Shown here piece by piece: positions 23,271 through 29,216 of a stretch of DNA of 32,198 nucleotides. The DNA lies in the NCBI GenBank assembly GCA_902496335.1, contig CABVAO010000018.1:1-32198 (forward strand), in the 5' to 3' direction. How positions within the stretch are numbered: position 1 is the stretch's first letter; each line of letters starts with the position of its first letter. Source of the stretch: an uncultured Collinsella sp. (GTDB lineage: Bacteria; Actinomycetota; Coriobacteriia; Coriobacteriales; Coriobacteriaceae). The notes beneath the pieces were generated by a model, which did not search any database, was not told the origin of the DNA, and saw only the letters and a list, made by a program, of their open reading frames with translations. Position numbers and translations under genes: made by a program.

Positions 23271-24084
23271 CTGGCTTGCGGCCGAGGAGCGATATGAGCC
23301 CGTGGGGGCTCGGCATCGCGTGATGCAAAAGAACGTCCTGCACCTGGCGAGCCTGCTTGAGCGGGTTCGCCTAGGCGGCGGCGCACACGAGGGCGGGTCG
23401 ATGATCGACCGCGCCCTTTCTTCCGTTTCGGCTCCGGTGCGCCTGGTGGGGATGCTCGTCTGCGTCCTGTGCGTGTGTCTGACACAGAGTCCGCTGTACC
23501 TCATGTTGATGGCGGCGATCGCGTTGGTGCTCGTTGCCGTGCGCCCCGTACGCGGGCTGCGGGCAACCTTTGTGCCGGCGCTTGGCGCTGCGGGGCTCGC
23601 GGTGGTTCTGGCACTGCCTGCCCTGCTGCTGGGCACGTCTGCCACGGGCGCCATGCTCAAGATTGCACTCAAAACGTTCATTAACGTGTCGCTGGTACTG
23701 GGCGTTTCGTGGACGCTCACCTGGAGCCGCATGTCGGCAGCGCTTAAGATGTTGCGCCTGCCCGACGAGGTTATCTTTACGTTTGATATGGCGCTCAAGC
23801 ACATCGAGGTGCTGGGACGCACGGCTCACGATCTGTGCGAATCGGTCATGCTGCGCAGCGTCGGTCGCGCGCCCGAGGGATTTTCGCGTACCGATTCGAT
23901 CGCGAGTATCATGGGCATGACGTTTATCAAGGCGATGGAATGCAGCCGCGCGATGGACGAGGCCATGCTCTGCCGTGGGTTTGCCGGCGCGTATCCGACG
24001 CCCGCTCGCAGCTCTTTTGGCTGGCGCGATGCGGTTTATGCGGCCGTTGTGGTGCTGCTTGCCGTGTTGTGCGCGGTGCTGTAG
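23248..24084 (+). CDS. nikQ: ECF transporter transmembrane (T) component NikQ/CbiQ
   Basis: Energy-coupling T-component, 278 aa, linking the ATPase to NikM. Four to six hydrophobic helices are visible (VRLVGMLVCVLCVCL, ATFVPALGAAGLAVVLALPALLL, FINVSLVLGVSWTL, and a C-terminal AVYAAVVVLLAVLCAVL). The cytoplasmic coupling segments contain the Ala-Arg/Gly-type signatures near MLRSVGRAPEG and AMLCRGF. The gene overlaps the end of nikM by 23 bp. ATG 23248 is used here; GTG 23242 in the same frame has AAGGA at a better 5-nt distance and could be the true start. Translation is probably coupled to nikM. Confidence 0.88.
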   Translation: MAIAELPSWLAAEERYEPVGARHRVMQKNVLHLASLLERVRLGGGAHEGGSMIDRALSSVSAPVRLVGMLVCVLCVCLTQSPLYLMLMAAIALVLVAVRPVRGLRATFVPALGAAGLAVVLALPALLLGTSATGAMLKIALKTFINVSLVLGVSWTLTWSRMSAALKMLRLPDEVIFTFDMALKHIEVLGRTAHDLCESVMLRSVGRAPEGFSRTDSIASIMGMTFIKAMECSRAMDEAMLCRGFAGAYPTPARSSFGWRDAVYAAVVVLLAVLCAVL

Positions 24085-24128
24085 CGCGGGCGGTTTAACC
24101 GTCGATGTGAATAGGGAAGGGCGACGTT

Positions 24129-24899
24129 TTGGCAAACGATACGAATGGCGCGATGGGCGCGAGCGGTGCTGCCGGTGCCGAGGCCACGCCGCTCATCGAG
24201 TTTCGCGACGTGGTGTTTTCTTATGCGGGCCATACGGTGGTCGATGGCGTTTCGCTGCAGGTGGACCGTGGGGAGCTCGTTGCCCTGCTAGGTCCCAACG
24301 GCTGCGGAAAGACGACGATCATGCGCCTTATCAACGGCCTTGAGCTCGCGGACGCGGGCACGTATCTGTTTGATGGGCATGCGGTCGATGCGGCATATCT
24401 CAAGGATTCCGCGACGGCCCAGCGGTTCCATCAGCGCGTGGGTTTTGTGTTCCAGAATGCCGATGCGCAGCTCTTTTGCGCCACAGTCGGCGAGGAGGTC
24501 GCGTTTGGTCCCGCCCAGATGGGACTTCCGGCAGACGAGCTCGAGCGCCGCGTCCGCGATGCCATGGAGCTGTTTCAGGTTGCCGATCTGGTCGATGCCT
24601 CGCCTTATCAGCTTTCGGGCGGGCAAAAGAAGCGCGTGGCGCTGGCTGCCGTCGTGTCGATGAATCCCGATATCCTGGTGCTCGACGAGCCTACCAACGG
24701 ACTTGACGAGGACTCGTGCGACATCGTGGTCAACTTTCTACTGGCCTATGTTGCTGCCGGCAAGACGGTCTTGATGAGCACGCATCATCAGGATTTGGCG
24801 CGGCGCCTGGGCGCCCGCGCCATCTATATCGATCGATATCACCATGTGGTCGAGGCGCCGGTGTCGTCGTATGGAACCGAGAGCGGCGCTGCGGAATAG
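24129..24899 (+). CDS. nikO: ECF transporter ATPase component NikO/CbiO
   Basis: ABC ATPase powering nickel uptake, 256 aa. Walker A is GPNGCGKTT, the Q-loop is VFQNADAQLFC (the DxQ pattern typical of ECF ATPases), the signature is LSGGQKKR, Walker B is ILVLDEPTNGLDE, and the switch His is in STHHQD. The start codon appears to be TTG at 24129, preceded by AAGGG about 9 nt upstream. The next in-frame ATG (24153) has no ribosome-binding site and the residues before it are low-complexity, so the exact start is uncertain. It is the last gene of nikMN-Q-O, 44 bp after nikQ. Confidence 0.9.
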   Translation: MANDTNGAMGASGAAGAEATPLIEFRDVVFSYAGHTVVDGVSLQVDRGELVALLGPNGCGKTTIMRLINGLELADAGTYLFDGHAVDAAYLKDSATAQRFHQRVGFVFQNADAQLFCATVGEEVAFGPAQMGLPADELERRVRDAMELFQVADLVDASPYQLSGGQKKRVALAAVVSMNPDILVLDEPTNGLDEDSCDIVVNFLLAYVAAGKTVLMSTHHQDLARRLGARAIYIDRYHHVVEAPVSSYGTESGAAE

Positions 24900-24920
24900 T
24901 TGCTGCGTAGAGCGTGCGTA

Positions 24921-24938
24921 GCCGCCCGCGCGGCTTTG
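24921..24938 (+). terminator. weak hairpin after nikO
   Basis: AGCCGC-CCGC-GCGGCT (6-bp stem) is followed by TTT only. It is well placed to end the nik operon, but the short stem and T-tract make it a weak candidate. Confidence 0.35.
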
Positions 24939-24945
24939 CCGTGAT

Positions 24946-24954
24946 GGTATAGTT
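24946..24954 (+). promoter_or_regulatory. extended -10 promoter candidate of the phospholipase C-like gene
   Basis: TGGTATAGT (TGn plus TATAGT) lies 25 bp before the start codon. No -35 is recognisable, which is acceptable for an extended -10 element. Transcription would start near 24961, giving a very short leader. Confidence 0.35.
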
Positions 24955-24978
24955 ATCCAGGTTTTTATGGGGGTGGCT

Positions 24979-25827
24979 ATGCCAAGCTGGAACATTCATA
25001 TCGCTCAGACGGAGCGTTTGCTGGAGCGCACCGGTGCGCTTGCCAATAGTGTGCGCGACCGCAATGCCTTTTTGTTTGGCTGCGTGGTTCCGGATATCTT
25101 CGTGGGCTATATGGTCCCTGGCATCGCTGATCCCATTCCGTATCGCATTACGCACTTTGCAAACCCCGAGCCTATCCCTAAGCCGCGCGAGCATGAGTTT
25201 TGGGATACCTATGTGGCGCCGCTGCTCAAAGGGGCGTCTGTTGGTACGCCGGCTGCCGCGACCTCGATCGCCGAGGAGCGCGAGCGACTCAATCGGGTGC
25301 ATTATCCCCAACGCTACAAGGATGCCGAGCCGGTTGCCGGTCCCGGTGCTAGCGAGCTTTCGCTCGCGCCCGATGACGTGGCGCAGTCGCTGCTCGATCT
25401 GACGCTGGGCGTTTGGTCGCATCTGGTGGCCGATACCGTGTGGAACACCCGCGTGAACCAGTACCTGGAGGCGCACGGCGGCAAGCCGTGCGAGGAATTC
25501 CGCATTAAAAAGCAAGGCGACTTTGACTGGTTTGGCAAGACGCTCGGCATTGTTTCGATTCCGCGCGCGACCGATCGCCTCTATACTGCGGCGACGCGTT
25601 TTGGTCAGTATCCCATCCATAAGGAGTATGTGCTCAAGACCATCGGCGTTATGCACGAGATTGTACGCGAAAACCCCGGCGAGCCCGATCATCCGCCGTA
25701 TCGCTTGCTAACCGAGGAGTTTTTCGATGCAACGTTTACCGAGGTCGTCGAGCTAACTGAGGAGGGATTTGCCGCCCGCGTCGAATCGCCCGATGTGCCC
25801 GCGCTGCCCCTGATCGCTAGCTGCTAG
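24979..25827 (+). CDS. zinc-dependent phospholipase C-like (S1/P1-fold) protein
   Basis: A 282-aa protein related to the Zn_dep_PLPC family (PF00882), helical hydrolases with a multi-metal site. Supporting motifs are the N-terminal WNIHIAQT (His ligand), FLFGCVVPDIF (Asp ligand), ITHF, and GVWSHLVADTVWN with the HxxxD pair. There is no signal peptide, unlike secreted clostridial phospholipases, so it is probably intracellular and its substrate is unknown. ATG 24979 was chosen because GGGGGTG lies 5 nt upstream; ATG 24967 in the same frame lies too near the predicted transcription start. It stands between the nik operon and the convergent DUF559 gene, overlapping the latter's stop codon by 4 bp. 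Confidence 0.7.
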   Translation: MPSWNIHIAQTERLLERTGALANSVRDRNAFLFGCVVPDIFVGYMVPGIADPIPYRITHFANPEPIPKPREHEFWDTYVAPLLKGASVGTPAAATSIAEERERLNRVHYPQRYKDAEPVAGPGASELSLAPDDVAQSLLDLTLGVWSHLVADTVWNTRVNQYLEAHGGKPCEEFRIKKQGDFDWFGKTLGIVSIPRATDRLYTAATRFGQYPIHKEYVLKTIGVMHEIVRENPGEPDHPPYRLLTEEFFDATFTEVVELTEEGFAARVESPDVPALPLIASC

Positions 25828-26897
25828 CTGGTCGGCCCGGCAGTGAACAGCTCATCCCAATTGACCAACAGCTCCCGTCGCAGGGCATCTTCGGCGGTGC
25901 GTTCCTGATCGGTCTTTGGGATGTAGGGAAGTCCAGCCTTTTTATGGATGAGTTTGGCTAGGTTGCCAAAGCTCCTTTTGTCCTTGATCTGATCATAGGT
26001 AATTTGGATGACGTCGTAGCCCATGCTTGTGAGTGCGGTGGCGCGCTCGGCATCGGAGAGGCTCGCGGCTTCGCTGTCGTGGGCGGAGCGGCCTTGGCAT
26101 TCAAGGATGACGCCCATGCTGTCGGTACCGCTTTCTATGAGGATATCGGCGTAGCAGCAGGTTTTGTCATACAGCGAACGCGCGGCTTCGCTGAGCGGGA
26201 TGCGCGCGTTATTGGTGATGTCGATGCCCATGCCGCCCTCGTCGCGGGGGAGCGAGACAAGCATGGAGGTTTGTACTTCGAAGGGCGAGGCGGTCTGCCC
26301 TGTCATGTGCTCGGTCGCCCAGCGCAGTTGTTTAACGCCGCGCAGGCCTGCGGCCTGCTTGGCGAACGCGGCGATATCCGCTGCGGAAAGAAGCGGCGTG
26401 CACTTCCACAGGTTAGTGCCATTGCCCTTGGTGTTGACAACACGCTCCCAGCCGCAGTTGGGTGGAATGAGCTTAAGTGAAATAGCTTCATCGAGTTGTT
26501 GTTGCGTTCTTTCACAGGGCTTAAACACTGCAAAGGAGCCGCACATCTCGTAGCAAGCCATGAGTAACTGGTTGCGTGAGACCAGCGTAGCAAGGCTGAG
26601 CAGCGTAAACTCGGGCGACGTGACATCAAAACCGTGTTCAGTCTGCCTAAACGACCCGGGAGGTGGCTCTTGGGTTAGCAGACGGCTATGAAATAGCTTT
26701 CCGTTCGCGCGCTGTTTTCTTTCGCCTACGAATCTCCAAACTGGTGTGCCGAGCAAGTCTTTAAATACTGGTTGTTTTGAGTAATGCACCAAGCGATGGT
26801 CATGGTCGGGCGGCAGGATTGCCGGATAGAGTCCCAGTATCTGGGGCGGGATGCGATAGTACTGAAAAGCCGTGGGTCCGCAGGCAAGAAATGACAT
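25824..26897 (-). CDS. DUF559/Vsr-like nuclease-fold protein with an AbiEi-like N-terminal region
   Basis: A 357-aa protein. The C-terminal 110 residues follow the DUF559 pattern of the PD-(D/E)XK superfamily: YADILIES, then GVILECQGRSAH, then a D-x-x-R-like helix (SDAERATALTSMGYDVIQIT). The catalytic ExK is replaced by E-C-Q, so activity is uncertain. The N-terminal part contains GSFRQTEHGFDVTSPEFTLL and LLMACYEMCGSF, a layout seen in actinobacterial proteins that couple an AbiEi antitoxin-like region to DUF559. That link is by eye only. Function is unknown; DNA repair, defence and toxin-antitoxin roles have all been suggested for relatives. No strong ribosome-binding site precedes the start at 26897. 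The last codons overlap the end of the convergent phospholipase-like gene. Confidence 0.6.
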   Translation of the reverse strand: MSFLACGPTAFQYYRIPPQILGLYPAILPPDHDHRLVHYSKQPVFKDLLGTPVWRFVGERKQRANGKLFHSRLLTQEPPPGSFRQTEHGFDVTSPEFTLLSLATLVSRNQLLMACYEMCGSFAVFKPCERTQQQLDEAISLKLIPPNCGWERVVNTKGNGTNLWKCTPLLSAADIAAFAKQAAGLRGVKQLRWATEHMTGQTASPFEVQTSMLVSLPRDEGGMGIDITNNARIPLSEAARSLYDKTCCYADILIESGTDSMGVILECQGRSAHDSEAASLSDAERATALTSMGYDVIQITYDQIKDKRSFGNLAKLIHKKAGLPYIPKTDQERTAEDALRRELLVNWDELFTAGPTS

Positions 26898-26941
26898 AGC
26901 GATCCGATCGTTTGAGCGTTGTTTGGGCTAGAAAAGCTATC

Positions 26942-27075
26942 CGTTTCGGAAGTGCGGGGAAAAAGACAAATAGGTCAGGCGCAAGCGGTATTAAAGCCAA
27001 CTTTATCAGGGGTTTTGTTGAAATAAAAGGGTTTGTGCTCGGGGGTAAGCAATTTTCCCCGCACTTCCGAAAACG
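26942..27075. repeat. 134-bp element bounded by 20-bp perfect inverted repeats
   Basis: TTTCGGAAGTGCGGGGAAAA (26944-26963) and its exact reverse complement (27053-27072) flank an 89-bp A+T-richer centre. The arms extend a further 2-3 bp with a one-base indel. There is no open frame inside and no obvious target-site duplication. The size and structure recall a MITE or a bacterial palindromic intergenic repeat. The rest of the 26898-27249 gap (27076-27249) shows no gene, promoter or RNA that I can support. Confidence 0.7.
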
Positions 27076-27249
27076 CGGTTGATCTGGCTCTTGCTAAAAC
27101 GATTTATCAGCGTCGGTTAAGGTGTGGGTTTGCCACCGGGCGAACACTTTTAGCGCTTGGGACTTTATTTTATGGGTCTCGAAGGGTGAATTTCGCACTT
27201 TTGGTAAAGAAATGAGTGCGTGTTTTGCTGTGCGCCGGCATTGGCACAG

Positions 27250-27286
27250 AAAAAGGGCCCGGAAGGCTTTGCCTTCCGGGCCCTTT
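27250..27286 (-). terminator. strong terminator of the pyruvate kinase gene
   Basis: A perfect 16-bp stem (27252-27267 with 27271-27286) around a 3-nt loop, with five Ts on the minus strand (27250-27254). It begins 28 bp after the pyk stop codon. The stem also ends in TTT on the plus strand and could work in both directions. Confidence 0.93.
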
Positions 27287-27314
27287 GCAATGCAAGTGTG
27301 CTTGCAAGTACGAC

Positions 27315-28775
27315 TTAGCGCACCTGAGCGACGTAAGCGACGTTGGTCGAGGAGACCTTGTCCTCGAGCTGGACGCTCATGCGGGGATCGCCGGCGGTAG
27401 CGACGGTCAGGTCGCCGGTCTTGACGTAGCCGAGCTCCTTAGCGGTCTCAATCGCCTTGACGATCGTGCCGTTGACGGTGCCCTGGGTAATCTCGGCCTG
27501 GTGCGGGATAACGCCCCAGTACATGATCATCTGCTGGACGGCCCACTCGTGGCGGGAGAACGCGCAGATCGGCATGTTGGGACGGAAGTGCGAAATCAGG
27601 CGAGCGGTACGACCGGTGGTCGTCGGCACGGTGATGCACTTGGCGCCAACGGTGGTAGCCATGTTCACAGCGGACATACCCACAACGTTGTTGACAACAC
27701 GGGTGCCGTGAGCGTCAGCCGGAACCTCGAGCGGAGCGTGAGCCGGGAGGTACTTCTCGGTCTCGAGAGCAATGCTGGCCTGCATCTTAACGGCCTCGAC
27801 CGGGTACTTACCGGCAGCGGACTCGCCGGACAGCATGACGGCGTCGGTGCCGTCGTAGATGGCGTTAGCAACGTCGGCAACCTCGGCGCGCGTCGGGCGC
27901 GGGTTCTGCTGCATGGAGTCGAGCATCTGCGTAGCGGTGATAACGGGCTTGTAGGCCGCGTTGCACTTGGCGATGATCTCCTTCTGGATGTGCGGAACAA
28001 GCTCGGGCTTGATCTCGATGCCCAGGTCGCCACGGGCAACCATGATGCCGTCGGAAGCCTCGAGGATCTCGTCGAAGTTCTCGACGCCCAGGGCGCACTC
28101 GATCTTCGGGAAGATCGTGACGTGCTCGCCACCGTTCTCGCGGCAAAGCTTGCGGATGCCGCGGACGGACTCGCCGTCACGGATGAAGGAAGCGGCGATG
28201 TAGTCGATGTTCTCGGTCAGGCCAAAGAGGATGTCCTGACGATCGCGCTCGGTGATGGCGGGCAGCGAGATGTTGACGTTGGGCATGTTGACGCCCTTGC
28301 GCTCGCCGATCAGGCCGTCGTTCTTGACGACGCAGGTCATGTCCTGGCCGTCGACGGACTCGACCTCGAGGGCAACCAGGCCGTCATCGATCAGGATGAG
28401 GGAGCCCTTCTCGACCTCGGAGGGCAGAGCCAGGTAGTCGAGGGAGATGTGCTCAGCGGTGCCGTGGAAATCCTCGGACGTGGGCTGAGCGGTGACGACG
28501 ATCTTGTCGCCGGTCTTGACGGCAACCTTCTTGCCGTCGACCAAAAGGCCGGTGCGGACCTCGGGGCCCTTGGTGTCGAGCAGGATGCCGACGGGCATAC
28601 CGAGCTCCTTGGAAATACGACGGACGCGCTCGATGCGACCGTGGTGCTCGTCGTAGGATCCGTGCGAGAAGTTAAAACGGGCGACGTTCATGCCCGCCTT
28701 GATCATCTCGCGGATGGTCTCGTCGCTATCGCAGGCGGGACCCATGGTGCATACAATCTTGGTGCGCTTGTACAT
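27315..28775 (-). CDS. pyk: pyruvate kinase
   Basis: Catalyses phosphoenolpyruvate + ADP to pyruvate + ATP, the last ATP-yielding glycolytic step. The 486-aa product has the N-terminal RTKIVCTMGPA and NFSHGSYDEH (substrate and monovalent-cation site), LLDTKGPEVRTG, then the PK signature IFPKIECALGVEN with catalytic Lys and metal-binding Glu, MVARGDLGIEI with the metal-binding Asp, and TATQMLDSM. The C-terminal allosteric domain (about 360-486) is of the ordinary length, without the extra phosphohistidine-like domain found in some Firmicutes. GGAGG lies 7 nt before the start. Codon use is strongly biased toward C/G-ending codons, as expected for a highly expressed gene. A near-consensus promoter and a strong terminator make it monocistronic. 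Confidence 0.97.
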   Translation of the reverse strand: MYKRTKIVCTMGPACDSDETIREMIKAGMNVARFNFSHGSYDEHHGRIERVRRISKELGMPVGILLDTKGPEVRTGLLVDGKKVAVKTGDKIVVTAQPTSEDFHGTAEHISLDYLALPSEVEKGSLILIDDGLVALEVESVDGQDMTCVVKNDGLIGERKGVNMPNVNISLPAITERDRQDILFGLTENIDYIAASFIRDGESVRGIRKLCRENGGEHVTIFPKIECALGVENFDEILEASDGIMVARGDLGIEIKPELVPHIQKEIIAKCNAAYKPVITATQMLDSMQQNPRPTRAEVADVANAIYDGTDAVMLSGESAAGKYPVEAVKMQASIALETEKYLPAHAPLEVPADAHGTRVVNNVVGMSAVNMATTVGAKCITVPTTTGRTARLISHFRPNMPICAFSRHEWAVQQMIMYWGVIPHQAEITQGTVNGTIVKAIETAKELGYVKTGDLTVATAGDPRMSVQLEDKVSSTNVAYVAQVR

Positions 28776-28838
28776 TCAGACCTCCATCTGACATCGTCTT
28801 GCGCTGATAGATAAACCATAAGAAATAAAACTGAGATG

Positions 28839-28869
28839 ATTATAACGAAATGCCGACCGAATACCCCAA
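28839..28869 (-). promoter_or_regulatory. promoter candidate of pyk
   Basis: Consensus TATAAT at 28839-28844 lies 64 bp before the start codon. TTGGGG (28864-28869) lies 19 bp upstream, slightly too far for an ideal -35. The A+T-rich sequence from here to about 29060 holds no gene that I can support. Confidence 0.5.
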
Positions 28870-29068
28870 AAAATCGACCGTATGCCGAATTAGAAGTTCA
28901 TTTTTTGCGGAAAAACGGTATATGCAAAAACTTTACCAACCGTTCTAACCGCTGCTATCTGGGCGATATTTTAGTTCGATGATGCGCCGAAGAAAAAACG
29001 TTTTATCAATCTTGAGCATCACACTGTCTGCACCGTTGCGCCTGTGCCGTGTTTCCAGATGGAATGTT

Positions 29069-29098
29069 TTGGCTAGACGCGTCGCTTTGGGGTACCAT
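29069..29098 (+). promoter_or_regulatory. promoter candidate of the P-type ATPase gene
   Basis: TTGGCT (29069-29074) and TACCAT (29093-29098) are 18 bp apart. Transcription would start near 29105, just before the first leader stem begins at 29108. The same GTACCATAGCT stands before metA. Confidence 0.45.
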
Positions 29099-29107
29099 AG
29101 CTCCACT

Positions 29108-29209
29108 ATCAACTGCCGCTCAGCACGGCAGCCTTGATGAGCCCTTGCCCTTCTCCTGGGAATTATGATCGGGCATCAATCTGCTGAGTGGCCCGAATCC
29201 CAGGAGGGG
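29108..29209 (+). promoter_or_regulatory. structured 5' leader of the ATPase with mutually exclusive stems covering the ribosome-binding site
   Basis: Fold A has stem P1, ATCAACTGCCG (29108-29118) with CGGCAG plus TTGAT (29126-29138, 2-nt bulge). It also has stem P2, CTCCTGGGA (29153-29161) with TCCCAGGAG (29198-29206) enclosing TCGGGC/GCCCGA (29169-29174 with 29191-29196). P2 holds part of the ribosome-binding site AGGAGGGG (29202-29209). Fold B pairs TTGAT-GA-GCCC (29134-29144) with GGGCATCAA (29171-29179), which breaks the base of P1 and the inner part of P2. This is the layout of a translational switch. It matches no riboswitch class I know, including yybP-ykoY and the M-box. The ligand is unknown; a cation sensed by the transporter system would be logical. 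Confidence 0.5.
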
Positions 29210-29216
29210 ACTCTAT

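Noticed and set aside
27216..28814. 532-codon plus-strand frame over pyk
   Set aside because: Shadow of pyruvate kinase with repetitive Val/Asp/Gly composition; it also starts across the pyk terminator.
29105..29216. yybP-ykoY (Mn2+) or M-box (Mg2+) riboswitch before the ATPase
   Set aside because: The conserved loop sequences of these classes could not be located; only the two-state pairing is evident.
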